Shown here piece by piece: positions 1-8,938 of a stretch of 64,000 bases of DNA. The notes under the pieces are model-generated. The model searched no databases. It saw nothing but the letters and a program-made list of their open reading frames with translations, and was not told the origin of the DNA. Both the position numbers and the translations under genes were made by a program. The DNA comes from Hydrogenovibrio sp. JE_KL2 (lineage in GTDB: Bacteria > Pseudomonadota > Gammaproteobacteria > Thiomicrospirales > Thiomicrospiraceae): NCBI RefSeq assembly GCF_009296185.1, contig NZ_WBJR01000004.1:124001-188000 (forward strand), given 5' to 3'. Each line of letters opens with the position of its first letter. Positions within the stretch are counted from its first letter, which is position 1.

Positions 1-1071
1 TTTGAATGAACCATGAATAACAGGATTCTTTGAAATCACGCCACAATACTCCGGCATGCTTTCAGCGAAATGACGCGTCCCGATTTCATCGGCTATACGC
101 ATAATGTCCGGTTTGTCCATCACAGCTAGAGGTCTAAGCACCAGTTTATCGGTCGCTTTATCAATCAATGCCAGGTTTCTCAACGTTTGGCTTGAAACCT
201 GGGCAACACTTTCACCCGTCACCAACGCATCGATTCCCATTTGATCTGCAATTTTTTCCGATGCCTGTAGCATCAAACGCTTCAACATGACGCCCATATA
301 ACCTTCATGGGAAGAACGGAAAATTTCTTCCACCACACCTTCAAACGGAATGGAGACAAACTGAACACGATGGGACGAGGCGTATTGCCCCCACAAATAA
401 AGCGCAACCTGCTTAACGCCAATCTCATGCGCAGCACCGCCTAGATTGAAGAAAATGAAATGTGTCTTAATGCCTCGTTTAATGGTGAGATAACTGGCAA
501 CAGTAGAATCAAAACCACCCGACATCAACGACAGGATTTCACCCTGCGTTCCAAGCGGGAAGCCACCCAACCCTCTATGACGCGCGGCAATGACATTGAC
601 TTGGTTTTGCTGATATTCCAACTCCACTTTATAATCAGGATGATGAAGATCGACCCCTTTCGCATTACCCTGCTCCAGCAAATAACCGCCGATATAACGC
701 TCCATATCAAAGGACGAAAAGTCATGTGTGCCACTGCGTTTAACACGTACCACAAAAGTTTTGCCTTCAATTTTCGGCAATGCAAAGTCTGCGACACGTT
801 TTGCGACCTCATCCAAAGTGTCCGCCTCGGATTGAGAGACTTCCAACACTTGCTCAACACCAGGCGTTTGCGTCAACACTTTCAACACAGGGGTTCTTTT
901 GTCTTCTGGCGCAAAAACTTCAATTTTGTCCCAAAAACGTTTTAACGCAATACTGTCATCAAGTCTTAAAAGTTGTGTTCGCAAATTATCATGAAGCTGG
1001 CTCACCATCTTTTTCTTGACGGAAGTGCCTTTCACCATAATTTCGGGGAAGAGTTTAATAATAAATTTCAT
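1..1071 (-). CDS. thiI: tRNA 4-thiouridine synthase ThiI, 3' end cut off by the window
   Basis: ThiI adenylates U8 of tRNA and transfers sulfur to it, and it also feeds sulfur to thiamine thiazole synthesis. I translated the minus strand from the ATG at 1071: 357 codons stay open to the window edge, against about 480 residues for the whole protein. The N-terminal ferredoxin-like/THUMP part comes first, followed by the PP-loop SGGFDST that binds ATP and a PEYCGV segment carrying the conserved catalytic Cys. The C-terminal rhodanese domain, if present, lies outside. It starts 28 nt after the HDOD gene, so the two may share a transcript. No strong ribosome binding site is visible before this ATG. 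The family assignment is secure. Confidence 0.93.
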   Translation of the reverse strand, partial: MKFIIKLFPEIMVKGTSVKKKMVSQLHDNLRTQLLRLDDSIALKRFWDKIEVFAPEDKRTPVLKVLTQTPGVEQVLEVSQSEADTLDEVAKRVADFALPKIEGKTFVVRVKRSGTHDFSSFDMERYIGGYLLEQGNAKGVDLHHPDYKVELEYQQNQVNVIAARHRGLGGFPLGTQGEILSLMSGGFDSTVASYLTIKRGIKTHFIFFNLGGAAHEIGVKQVALYLWGQYASSHRVQFVSIPFEGVVEEIFRSSHEGYMGVMLKRLMLQASEKIADQMGIDALVTGESVAQVSSQTLRNLALIDKATDKLVLRPLAVMDKPDIMRIADEIGTRHFAESMPEYCGVISKNPVIHGSFK

Positions 1072-1099
1072 ATGTTTTGGAAGGGATATTTGTTTGGAA

Positions 1100-1939
1100 T
1101 CAGACTAAGCTGTTACTCATCAATGAGATGCGGATTTCATCAACAATCTCATCTTCAATCATTAACTCGGTCTGTGCATTCTTTCGCATTAATTTGATTT
1201 CATCACCATTATACTGGTCAAAACTAGATTCGCCCACAATCGCATTCGCCAGCTGCACTATCGCAACCAAAGATTTTGCTCTGGGTTCTTTGATGATACT
1301 AAAGTCTTTTTGATGATGCATTAACATCACCTGAGCATACATCGAGGCCAACTGCCATTTTTTAGCAACTAACAAACCATACACACCGTGATGCGCACCA
1401 AATAGCTCTATTTCTTTTAGGATACCGGTATAGCAGTTTGTCAAAGTGTTAAAGAATATCTGGGAATAGCCATCAAACTTCATCGACATGATAATAGCCC
1501 CAGCATTATGAAACAGGCCGGCCATATAAGCTTCTTCCGGCACAATGCCATCAACCCAACGGCTAAGTTCCGCAGAAACATTCGACACATCCATAGTGTG
1601 TTCCAACACTTCATCGAAGACCTTATCGGAGACCAATGTTTTAAAGGCCAGCCCAGTAATGACTGTTTTGAGTCGCAATAACCCCAAAGACTCAATCGCA
1701 CCTCTAATGGTAGTGATTTCATCAGCATCTTTACGCTTGAATTGAGCTTGGTTCGCCAAGCGAATCAGCTCACCGGAAAGCACCGTATTACGCGCGATAA
1801 TATCGGCAATATCAGCGGTATCAGGAAACTCGGTTTTTTGGAATAATGCCTGCAATTGCATGACTTCAGCAGGCATCGCGGGAATTTCAAACCCTTGCAT
1901 CTGCTTTGTGGCGGTTTCAAGTTGCTCTTTTAAAGCCAT
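1100..1939 (-). CDS. HDOD-domain signalling protein
   Basis: A protein of about 279 residues made almost entirely of an HDOD domain, a metal-less relative of HD phosphohydrolases found in bacterial signalling proteins. Visible family features are a helical N-terminus with PAMPAEVMQL, an IADIIARN segment, and a GLFHNAGAIIMSM stretch where true HD enzymes carry their catalytic residues. An in-frame start lies 12 codons upstream at 1975, but the ATG at 1939 has an AAGGA motif before it and fits the family better. The target process cannot be read from sequence. It precedes thiI on the same strand, with no terminator seen between them. Confidence 0.75.
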   Translation of the reverse strand: MALKEQLETATKQMQGFEIPAMPAEVMQLQALFQKTEFPDTADIADIIARNTVLSGELIRLANQAQFKRKDADEITTIRGAIESLGLLRLKTVITGLAFKTLVSDKVFDEVLEHTMDVSNVSAELSRWVDGIVPEEAYMAGLFHNAGAIIMSMKFDGYSQIFFNTLTNCYTGILKEIELFGAHHGVYGLLVAKKWQLASMYAQVMLMHHQKDFSIIKEPRAKSLVAIVQLANAIVGESSFDQYNGDEIKLMRKNAQTELMIEDEIVDEIRISLMSNSLV

Positions 1940-2195
1940 TTTTATTTTTTTGTCCTTACTAACTGCGCCATACATTTAATGATTTTGTCGTATATTCTAC
2001 TGTAAACAAGGTGTAAGGCTAAAAATTTAATCACTTAAACTTTTTTCATCCCTATTCAATTTTTTTCAGTTAATCAGCTAGTGACTAAATAAAAATAGCA
2101 CCAGACCATTCAAAAACAGAATAAATCATTGAAATAATTTAACTTTCATTCATTCTAAAAATCAAACACACACCGGTACCGCCGCCTAGGAAAAC

Positions 2196-2224
2196 TTGAA
2201 TTTTTGCCTTGTCACTGGTATGCT
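2196..2224 (+). promoter_or_regulatory. Candidate sigma70 promoter of fbp
   Basis: A TTGAAT -35 box (2196-2201), a 17-nt spacer and a TATGCT -10 box (2219-2224) preceded by TG (extended -10) sit 35 nt before fbp. The rest of the 1940-2258 gap is AT-rich, with no further gene seen; it probably also holds the divergent promoter for the HDOD gene. Assignment is by eye. Confidence 0.5.
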
Positions 2225-2258
2225 TACGCGAATTTTTAAACCTTAAGAGAGAACTTCC

Positions 2259-3227
2259 ATGCAAAGACTTCATGAAATTCTAGTTAGAGACGGTGTTGAG
2301 CGTGAACTACGTCAAGTTTTAGGTCACGTAATGATCGCCTGTAAAGAGATTGCCCACAAACTGGGTCAAGGTGAGCTAGCGGGCATCCTAGGATCAACCG
2401 AAGCTGAAAACGTTCAAGGCGAAACACAAAAAATGTTGGACGTTATTTCAAACGATGTTTTGAAAAACATCCTTATCAACGACGAATATGTTCGTGGTAT
2501 CGGTTCTGAAGAAGAAGACTACACAGTTGCTGGCAGCAAAGATGGGAAATTCCTTGTGACTTTCGACCCTCTAGACGGTTCTTCAAACATCGACGTTAAC
2601 CTATCTGTTGGTACCATCTTCTCAATTCTTGAAGCGCCTGAGAACGGTTCTGGTGACGACCAATCTATCTTCCTACAAGACGGTCGCAAGCAAGTTGCTG
2701 CTGGTTACGTTCTTTACGGACCATCTGCATTATTGGTGTTAACCACTGGTAAAGGCGTTAACTTCTTTACACTTGATCGTCATATCGGTGAATTCGTTCT
2801 AACCAAAGAACAAGTTAAGATTCCTGAAGACACTAAAGAATTTGCAATCAACATGTCTAACCAACGTTTCTGGGAACCTGGCATGCAACAATACATTGCA
2901 GACTGCCTACAAGGTGAAGAAGGTCCTCTTGGTAAGCGTTACAACATGCGTTGGGTTGCATCAATGGTGGCAGAAGTTCACCGTATTTTGGTTCGTGGTG
3001 GTATCTTCATGTACCCATGGGATAACCGTGAGCCAGGTAAGCCAGGCAAATTACGTTTGATGTATGAAGGTAACCCAATGTCTATGTTGGTTGAGCAAGC
3101 TGGTGGTCTATCAACGACTGCTCGTGAGAACATCATGGACGTTCAGCCTGAAGGCATCCACCAACGTGTTCCGGTTGTTCTAGGTTCTAAGAATGAAGTA
3201 TTGAAAGTGATGGAATACCACAAGTAA
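2259..3227 (+). CDS. fbp: Fructose-1,6-bisphosphatase class 1
   Basis: Hydrolyses fructose-1,6-bisphosphate to fructose-6-phosphate in the cytoplasm, a step of gluconeogenesis and, in autotrophs, of the Calvin cycle. At 322 residues it is close to the roughly 330 of class I enzymes. The metal-binding signature [10 protein letters not shown] begins near residue 103, and a C-terminal GGIFMYPWD segment belongs to the sugar-phosphate site. The ATG at 2259 follows an AGAGAGAA ribosome binding site. A terminator follows, and ppa begins 93 nt downstream. Codon use is smooth and typical of a strongly expressed gene, which suits a carbon-fixing host (inference). Confidence 0.96.
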   Translation: MQRLHEILVRDGVERELRQVLGHVMIACKEIAHKLGQGELAGILGSTEAENVQGETQKMLDVISNDVLKNILINDEYVRGIGSEEEDYTVAGSKDGKFLVTFDPLDGSSNIDVNLSVGTIFSILEAPENGSGDDQSIFLQDGRKQVAAGYVLYGPSALLVLTTGKGVNFFTLDRHIGEFVLTKEQVKIPEDTKEFAINMSNQRFWEPGMQQYIADCLQGEEGPLGKRYNMRWVASMVAEVHRILVRGGIFMYPWDNREPGKPGKLRLMYEGNPMSMLVEQAGGLSTTARENIMDVQPEGIHQRVPVVLGSKNEVLKVMEYHK

Positions 3228-3262
3228 GCTTAGGCTTAACTTTCAACATTTCGTTATGTTAT

Positions 3263-3292
3263 GCACCCGCCAAGGCGGGTGCTTTAGTTTTA
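3263..3292 (+). terminator. Intrinsic terminator after fbp
   Basis: An 8-bp GC-rich inverted repeat (GCACCCGC / GCGGGTGC) with a CAAG loop at 3263-3282 is followed by a T-rich stretch. It lies between fbp and ppa, so ppa may depend partly on read-through or on its own promoter. Confidence 0.7.
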
Positions 3293-3320
3293 AAAAGGCA
3301 TTTATAAGAAGGAAAACAAA

Positions 3321-3848
3321 ATGGGTTACGCTCAAGTACCAGTTGGTAAAGATGTGCCAAATGACGTTAACGTCATTATCGAAATTCCTGCATTTGCACC
3401 ACCAATCAAATATGAAGTCGACAAAGACACCGATTTGGTTTGGGTAGACCGTTTACAGGGTGCAACCATGCAATACCCTGCAAACTACGGTTACATCAAC
3501 AATACGTTGTCTGATGACGGCGATCCGGTTGACGTATTGGTTGTAACACCCCATCCATTATTGGTAGGTTCAGTCATTCGTTGTCGCCCTATCGGCATCT
3601 TCAAGATGACGGATGACGGTGGTCAAGACGCGAAAGTTATTGCCGTGCCTGTTGATAAATTGAGCCCGATTTATTCAAACATTCAGAAAGTGGAAGACAT
3701 TCCATTACTGAAAGAACAAGTCGAACATTTCTTTAGCCATTACAAAGACTTAGAGCCAGGAAAATGGGTAAAAGTCGATGGTTGGGGAGACGTTGAAGAA
3801 GCGCGTCAAGAAATCCTAAACGGCGTTAAGCAATACAACGAAAAATAA
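3321..3848 (+). CDS. ppa: Inorganic pyrophosphatase, family I
   Basis: Hydrolyses pyrophosphate to phosphate in the cytoplasm, pulling biosynthetic reactions forward. Its 175 residues match the usual bacterial hexameric enzyme. The signature DGDPVDVLV carries the metal-binding aspartates, and a [12 protein letters not shown] segment follows as in the family. The ATG at 3321 is preceded by AAGAAGGAAAAC, a good ribosome binding site. It lies downstream of fbp on the same strand. A copy of the dispersed 20-bp repeat and then a terminator follow its stop codon. Confidence 0.96.
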   Translation: MGYAQVPVGKDVPNDVNVIIEIPAFAPPIKYEVDKDTDLVWVDRLQGATMQYPANYGYINNTLSDDGDPVDVLVVTPHPLLVGSVIRCRPIGIFKMTDDGGQDAKVIAVPVDKLSPIYSNIQKVEDIPLLKEQVEHFFSHYKDLEPGKWVKVDGWGDVEEARQEILNGVKQYNEK

Positions 3849-3869
3849 TCTGACCCAATAGTTTGGGTT

Positions 3870-3890
3870 ACCCCAACCTGGCAGATTTTT
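3870..3890 (+). repeat. Dispersed 20-bp repeat, copy 1
   Basis: ACCCCAACCTGGCAGATTTT in plus orientation, 21 nt after the ppa stop and just before the terminator hairpin. It is a full match to the consensus derived from the nine copies in this window. Confidence 0.85.
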
Positions 3891-3894
3891 ACAA

Positions 3895-3926
3895 AAAAGC
3901 GGTTCAAATTGAACCGCTTTTTTTAT
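3895..3926 (+). terminator. Intrinsic terminator after ppa
   Basis: The inverted repeat AAGCGGTTC / GAACCGCTT is followed by a run of seven T. It ends the fbp-ppa unit. The remaining bases up to 4150 are AT-rich and hold no other gene; they probably contain the promoter of the next small gene, but no clear -35/-10 pair was found. Confidence 0.85.
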
Positions 3927-4150
3927 TCCATTCAAACTATTTATTCTTACTTCTACTTATATCTTGTCGCGAAAAATCATAGCGTCTCTTGACGCAACCG
4001 ATAAACCTCAAGTCTTGTAAAAACTTCGTTCATCTTCTAAGGGAAAGTCTGAATATTTTCTATAAGAAAGTTTGATTTAACTTTCATTTTGTTCGAAAAG
4101 TTTTTCGCTAGAATGAAATCTCCAGCTCACAAATGAAAGAGGTGAACATT

Positions 4151-4315
4151 ATGTCATTTATGCTCACTTTTGTAACGGTCGCTCTGGTCGCAATCGCTCT
4201 CGGGTTTCTAACGCAGGGACTTAAGCATTACAACCAACGGCGTTCCAAAAAAACACTGAATGCCTTTGCATCCTACATTTCGGAAACATCGCAGTTGTCC
4301 GATCACTTGAAATAA
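4151..4315 (+). CDS. Small single-span membrane protein, unknown function
   Basis: A 54-residue protein. Residues 1-24 form one hydrophobic segment, followed by a basic patch (HYNQRRSKK) and a polar tail, so an N-out/C-in single-span protein is likely. The start at 4151 is chosen because AGAGGTGA precedes it at good spacing; an in-frame ATG at 4133 lacks one. It has its own hairpin terminator, which supports it as a real gene. I do not recognise the family and assign no function. Confidence 0.6.
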   Translation: MSFMLTFVTVALVAIALGFLTQGLKHYNQRRSKKTLNAFASYISETSQLSDHLK

Positions 4316-4351
4316 ACCCTAGAAAGTTAACCTCCCAAGCAGCACTTAGCA

Positions 4352-4397
4352 TTGGCCTTAATCATTTCACTCCGAAAAGATTAAGGCCAAACTTTTT
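4352..4397 (+). terminator. Intrinsic terminator between converging genes
   Basis: A 12-bp perfect stem, TTGGCCTTAATC (4352-4363) with GATTAAGGCCAA (4379-4390), is followed by ACTTTTTATC. It ends the small membrane gene and lies next to the stop of the converging ABC exporter gene. Confidence 0.8.
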
Positions 4398-6207
4398 ATC
4401 GATAAAGCCGCTGGTAAGTGCCACCGGCAACCACCAAATCTTCATGACTGCCCGATTCGATAATATGACCATCTTCAAACACCAGAATGCGGTCTGCCTG
4501 TTTGATAGAACTTAAACGGTGAGCAACAATCAACGTGGTTCGACCTTGCAGGAAAGGCGCTAAATCTTCATACAGTTTTCTTTCGGTTTCCATATCCAGC
4601 GCTGAGGTGGCTTCATCCATAATTACCACCTTAGGATCTTGCAAAATCATACGGGCAATCGCCAAACGCTGTCTTTGCCCGCCAGACAATTTAATACCGT
4701 TACGTCCCACAACTGAATCCAGTTGATCATCCAGCGCAGCAATCGTTTCTTTCAACTGCGCTTGTTCTAATGCTTTCCATAATTGTTCATCAGACAAGTC
4801 TCTTCCCAGAGACAAGTTAAAACGCACCGTATGATGGAATAGTACAGGGTGTTGCAATACCGTTGCCACCTGCGATCTCACCAAATCCTGCCCTATCTCT
4901 TCCAGAGGAATGCCGTTATAACAAATCTGCCCAGAGTCCTGTTGATAGAACCCTAACAGCAACTGAACCAAGGTCGTCTTACCACCACCGCTGGCACCTA
5001 CAAACGCCAATTTCTCACCCGGCATAATCTTGAATGACAAGTTATGCAATACAGGACTCTGTTTGCCCGGATAGGTAAAGAAGACATTCTTCACTTCAAC
5101 CGACACCTCATTGGCATCAAATGGATTTTTACCCGATAGCTTGTAGACTGGCTCCTGTTTTAGATCCAACACATTATTGATACGCTGCAACGCACCGCTA
5201 CCGGCGCTGTAACTGTATTGAATGGCTAAAATCTCCTGAACCGGCCCCATCATAAACCACAGATAACCGAACACCGCCATCATCTCACCAATGGTTAAAC
5301 CGGAAAACAACACCATCAACATGCTGACACCACGGAAGACATCAAAGCCGACCAAGAAAATCAAAAACGAGACTCGGCTCGCTGCATCAGAGCGCCAAGT
5401 AAAGGCCTCGGAGTAGGTTTTCAGCTCTAATGCTTTGCCACGAATCCGGTCAAAAAATGGACGATCCTGATTCGCCGCCCTAACTTGTTGCAAAGCATCT
5501 AAGGTTTCGGATAACGCTTGCTGAAAGGCATCGACCGCATTGTTCTCGTTTTTCTTTAATTGCTTAACTTGACGCCCCATTCTCATGGTGAAGTACACCA
5601 CCAACGGGTTCAAAAACAGGATGAACAAGGCTAACTGCCAATTTAACCAAAGCAGTACCAGTGTTACACCCACCAAAGAAAAAATGGCAATAATCAACTT
5701 GCCAACGGTTGTTCCCAGGAAGGTATCAATGGTGTTGACGTCATTTACCATGGTCGCGGTAACACTACCACTGCCCATGGTTTCGTATTGCGTCATGGCA
5801 ACCCCCTGCACTCTTGCCAGCAAATCACGGCGGATTTTATAGGTCACATCCTTGGCAATCACCGTAAACTGCTGCATTTGCCAAACCCCGAAAATCACAC
5901 CAAAGAAACGCAGCAAAATAGTCACAACAGAAACAATCGCAATATAACCAATGGCTGTCTGCCAAGCCTGTGGAATCATCGTGTTTAATGTATTAACAAT
6001 GAAACCGGGCTTATGGAGCAGCACTTCATCAACCAACAATGGCAGTAATAATGGCAAAGGAACCGTCACCAGCATGGCAAGCAGAGCAATAATATGCGCC
6101 TTAATCAGGTTCGGCTTGTGGGCAACCACCAGCTCGAAAATGCGCTTCCAGCTGTATTCACCGGAAATCGCTTGGTTGGAAGAGGTTTGTTGAGAATCTT
6201 GCATCAT
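4396..6207 (-). CDS. ABC exporter, fused membrane and ATPase domains (MsbA-like)
   Basis: A 603-residue half-transporter that would work as a homodimer in the inner membrane. Six predicted membrane helices occupy about residues 30-320. The ATPase domain follows, with Walker A GASGGGKT near 405, signature LSGGQRQR near 507 and Walker B VVIMDEATSALD near 528. This layout is shared by MsbA, lipid exporters and multidrug exporters, and the substrate cannot be told from sequence. Its start overlaps the tatD stop by 4 nt (ATGA), so it is translationally coupled to tatD. A second ATG directly follows the first and either could be used. Confidence 0.88.
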   Translation of the reverse strand: MMQDSQQTSSNQAISGEYSWKRIFELVVAHKPNLIKAHIIALLAMLVTVPLPLLLPLLVDEVLLHKPGFIVNTLNTMIPQAWQTAIGYIAIVSVVTILLRFFGVIFGVWQMQQFTVIAKDVTYKIRRDLLARVQGVAMTQYETMGSGSVTATMVNDVNTIDTFLGTTVGKLIIAIFSLVGVTLVLLWLNWQLALFILFLNPLVVYFTMRMGRQVKQLKKNENNAVDAFQQALSETLDALQQVRAANQDRPFFDRIRGKALELKTYSEAFTWRSDAASRVSFLIFLVGFDVFRGVSMLMVLFSGLTIGEMMAVFGYLWFMMGPVQEILAIQYSYSAGSGALQRINNVLDLKQEPVYKLSGKNPFDANEVSVEVKNVFFTYPGKQSPVLHNLSFKIMPGEKLAFVGASGGGKTTLVQLLLGFYQQDSGQICYNGIPLEEIGQDLVRSQVATVLQHPVLFHHTVRFNLSLGRDLSDEQLWKALEQAQLKETIAALDDQLDSVVGRNGIKLSGGQRQRLAIARMILQDPKVVIMDEATSALDMETERKLYEDLAPFLQGRTTLIVAHRLSSIKQADRILVFEDGHIIESGSHEDLVVAGGTYQRLYR

Positions 6208-6980
6208 AATTTGAATAGTCGATTAAAGTTATCAGTAGTTTGTTGTGCCATCTCTTCAAAGCTGACATCACGTAGTTTCGCCAGTTCTTCGACGACATAA
6301 CGCGTGTACCCAGGCTGATTGGCTTTACCTCTATAGGGTACTGGTGCGAGATAGGGCGAATCTGTCTCGGCAAGAATTCGGTCTGCAGGCACCACTTTGG
6401 CAACCTCTTTCAGTTCTACAGCATTCTTGAAAGTGACAATCCCTGAAAAGGAAATATAGAATCCTAACGCCATCGCTTGTTTTGCAGTTTCCATATCTTC
6501 CACAAAGCAGTGCATGATACCGCCCACTTCATTCGCACCCTCTTCTTCAAGAATTCGCAAACAATCCGGCGTGGAATGACGTGTGTGAATAATGAGTGGT
6601 TTAGACAGCTGCTTCGCAAGGCGAATCATTTGTCTAAAGCGATCTTGCTGCCAAGACATATCTTCCTGCTCGGCATCAAAATGATAATAGTCCAACCCTA
6701 CCTCACCAATCGCAATCACTTTCGGGTGACTGGCGGCGGCAATCAACGCTTCATCGCTGATCATTACCTCTTTCTCTTCACATGGGTGAATACCGATAGC
6801 AACATACACTTCTTCATATCGGTCAGCGATATCCAACAAGTCTTGCCATTGGTCAGGATGAATCGCAATGCAGAGCATTTTATCCACGCCCAGTTCATGT
6901 GCGGTTTTGATAACTTGGTCAAGGTCGCCAACCTTGTCTTCCGGCAAAATATTCAGGTGGCAATGAGAATCAATAATCAT
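6204..6980 (-). CDS. tatD: TatD-family metal-dependent DNase
   Basis: A 258-residue TIM-barrel hydrolase. The N-terminal MIIDSHCHLN provides the HxH metal ligands, a GEVGLDYYH segment carries the next acidic ligand, IIHTRH and GIMHCF give further histidines, and ETDSPYL gives the final aspartate. Family members act as 3'-5' exonucleases in DNA repair; the exact paralogue (TatD or YcfH) is best called YcfH-like, because the holB-tatD order is typical of ycfH. It is separated from holB by 135 nt with two hairpins, and the ABC exporter overlaps its end. Confidence 0.88.
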   Translation of the reverse strand: MIIDSHCHLNILPEDKVGDLDQVIKTAHELGVDKMLCIAIHPDQWQDLLDIADRYEEVYVAIGIHPCEEKEVMISDEALIAAASHPKVIAIGEVGLDYYHFDAEQEDMSWQQDRFRQMIRLAKQLSKPLIIHTRHSTPDCLRILEEEGANEVGGIMHCFVEDMETAKQAMALGFYISFSGIVTFKNAVELKEVAKVVPADRILAETDSPYLAPVPYRGKANQPGYTRYVVEELAKLRDVSFEEMAQQTTDNFNRLFKL

Positions 6981-7060
6981 AATAAAATGGTATTTTCTAT
7001 AAAGTTACTTGTCTAAAAAGGTATCGACAATTTTAGGGAAATTAGCTTGGTACTATTTTA

Positions 7061-7123
7061 ACTGAAGTGATTCAGCACTTCAGTCTAAGGTATGGCAAAC
7101 CGGGTTTAAATGAGATTAAACCC
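7061..7123 (-). other. Two hairpins between holB and tatD
   Basis: Reading the minus strand, a GGGTTTAA / TTAAACCC hairpin (7102-7123) includes the holB stop codon. It is followed by a 9-bp perfect hairpin ACTGAAGTG / CACTTCAGT (7061-7084). Neither has a long T-run, so attenuation or RNA processing is as likely as termination. Confidence 0.45.
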
Positions 7124-8192
7124 AATCACCACGAATCAAATCGCCTTTCATCACTGAAAACAGCGGCTGATTTGCATTGAAATCGGGTTGCTGATGTGAC
7201 AACCAAGCCAAACAGAGGCTTTCCAACAGCAGCTCTTTATTCGCATTGTGATGCCAAGTTTGTTTGGCTTGCAATACCCACTTCTGGAACACGACCCAAT
7301 TGGGATTAAAAGGCAAAGCATTATTATAGCTTGCCGAACGAATTGCATTCACCGTCCACAGATAGAACCAGTCAAAGACCTGTTCAGGTTGCTCGAATTT
7401 CAACCACTTCTCAACCACTTGAGAAACCGCTAGCTTGCCACTTCTAATGGCTTTCATGTCCGACTGCCATTCCGCCTCCAGTTCAAAGCCCTTATTCTCA
7501 ATCCATTGCTTCGCATTAAGAGGCGTGCCCCAGTTGATTTTAAGTGCCTTTTTTAGCAAAGCACCATCCGCTTGTGGCAGACTTTTCGCCAGCCATTCAT
7601 AAGCTTGATCGAAACTCGGTGTTGAAAAACTTATCTGGCGGCAACGACTAACAATGGTCGCCGGTAAACGTCCAACATGATAAGTCGTCAGTAACAGAAC
7701 AGTACGAGCCGGTGGCTCTTCCAATGTTTTTAATAGCGCATTAAATGCTGAACGATTGAGGTATTCCACTGCTTCAATCAAGGCAACCTTATATCCACCT
7801 TGATGCGACGTGCTGTAAATCTTATCGGTCAGCAGACGAATCTGCTCGACGGAAATTTCTTTCTTGTCTTCCGGAACGCTCACCTGAAAAAAATCAGGAT
7901 GCGTCTGTTGAGAGAATTGATGGCATTGCGTGCATTGCCCGCAAGGTTCCAATACCGATTGTCTGTCAGGCTGCTGACAAAGTAGCCCTTGCGAAAGGTG
8001 ACGAGCAAAATCGCTAATGCCGATACCTTGGGTTCCTGCCAAAAGATAAGCGTGTCCAATGCCATAGTCCTGTCCACCGGACTGCGATTGCATTGTTTGC
8101 GCCAGCCATTCTTGCCAAACCGGTTGTAACCAAGGGTACACGTAAACTCCTATCCCGCCATACAGTTGCTCATATGGCAACTTATCTGACAA
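7116..8192 (-). CDS. holB: DNA polymerase III delta-prime subunit
   Basis: The clamp-loader subunit delta', part of the gamma complex that places the beta clamp on DNA. The protein has 358 residues. A zinc-module cysteine pattern, CGQCTQCHQ, is visible near residue 83, and the AAA+ fold is recognised from EISVEQIRLLTDKI, ALLKTLEEPPARTV and a LPATIVSRCRQI sensor/arginine segment (SRC motif). The Walker A position is degenerate, as expected for delta'. It starts 14 nt after tmk, an arrangement common in gammaproteobacteria. Confidence 0.9.
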   Translation of the reverse strand: MSDKLPYEQLYGGIGVYVYPWLQPVWQEWLAQTMQSQSGGQDYGIGHAYLLAGTQGIGISDFARHLSQGLLCQQPDRQSVLEPCGQCTQCHQFSQQTHPDFFQVSVPEDKKEISVEQIRLLTDKIYSTSHQGGYKVALIEAVEYLNRSAFNALLKTLEEPPARTVLLLTTYHVGRLPATIVSRCRQISFSTPSFDQAYEWLAKSLPQADGALLKKALKINWGTPLNAKQWIENKGFELEAEWQSDMKAIRSGKLAVSQVVEKWLKFEQPEQVFDWFYLWTVNAIRSASYNNALPFNPNWVVFQKWVLQAKQTWHHNANKELLLESLCLAWLSHQQPDFNANQPLFSVMKGDLIRGDWV

Positions 8193-8206
8193 TCATTAAC
8201 GGTCAA

Positions 8207-8863
8207 TTATGCAACGACCTTTTTGCCCGCTGCCAAACATAACTGCTTCAACTTTTTCTCGACCTGTTCTTGTACTCGAACCAGAGCTTGCCCTGCATCA
8301 ATGACTTCGTAACGCTGTGGCGCCTGTTTGGCACGATTCAAATAGGCTGATCGAACCTTCTCAAAAAATTCTTGCTGCTCTTCTTCGAAGCGATCGGCTT
8401 CACCCCGCGCTTTAACACGCCTCATACCTTCTTCTATCGACAAATCGAAGACAAAGGTCAGATTAGGGAAAAACCCTTGTTGAACCCATTGTTCCAACTC
8501 AAGGATACGCCCGTAAGGCAAGCCTCTCGCCGCACCTTGGTAAGCGTAGGACGCGTCGGTAAAACGATCCGACACCACCCACTTACCGGCTTCCAAAGCA
8601 GGAATAATTTTTTCCTGAAGGTGCTGGTTGCGAGCGGCAAACATCAGCAACAACTCGGTTTCCGGCGTCATTTCAGTATAACGTTTGTCGAGCAAAATTT
8701 CTCTGGCTGCTTCACTGATAGGCGTACCGCCAGGCTCACGCGTCACGACAACATCAATCCCCTGAGCCGTCAGCCAGGTTTCGATAAATTTCAGATTGGT
8801 TGACTTGCCGGCACCTTCCGTACCTTCAAGTGTGATGAATTTCCCAGGGTATTTGTTTTTCAT
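8207..8863 (-). CDS. tmk: Thymidylate kinase
   Basis: Phosphorylates dTMP to dTDP for DNA synthesis. Its 218 residues are the usual length. The P-loop GTEGAGKST begins near residue 14, the TREPGGTPISE segment binds the nucleotide, and VSDRFTDASYAYQGA is the DRx-type signature. It lies between mltG and holB on the minus strand, and the 75-nt gap before it is almost filled by an inverted pair of the dispersed repeat. That hairpin may reduce transcription entering from mltG (inference). Confidence 0.95.
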   Translation of the reverse strand: MKNKYPGKFITLEGTEGAGKSTNLKFIETWLTAQGIDVVVTREPGGTPISEAAREILLDKRYTEMTPETELLLMFAARNQHLQEKIIPALEAGKWVVSDRFTDASYAYQGAARGLPYGRILELEQWVQQGFFPNLTFVFDLSIEEGMRRVKARGEADRFEEEQQEFFEKVRSAYLNRAKQAPQRYEVIDAGQALVRVQEQVEKKLKQLCLAAGKKVVA

Positions 8864-8888
8864 TCAGTGAACTGTGACCTTTAAGCTT

Positions 8889-8932
8889 ACCCAACCTGGC
8901 AGATTTTCGACTAAAAACTGCCAGGTTGGGGG
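8889..8932. repeat. Dispersed repeat copies 2 and 3 as an inverted pair
   Basis: Copy 2 (8889-8907, plus) and copy 3 (8913-8932, minus) face each other and give a 13-bp perfect stem, CCCAACCTGGCAG with its complement, and a short AT loop. The pair lies 7 nt after the mltG stop and 26 nt before tmk. Copy 3 differs from consensus by one base in the tail (CAGTTTT). The hairpin could act as a terminator or RNA-stability element. Confidence 0.85.
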
Positions 8933-8938
8933 AATTTA

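Noticed and set aside
460-1019. Open frames on the plus strand opposite thiI
   Set aside because: The minus strand here encodes a clear ThiI with the PP-loop motif; the plus-strand frames have no recognisable protein or ribosome site.
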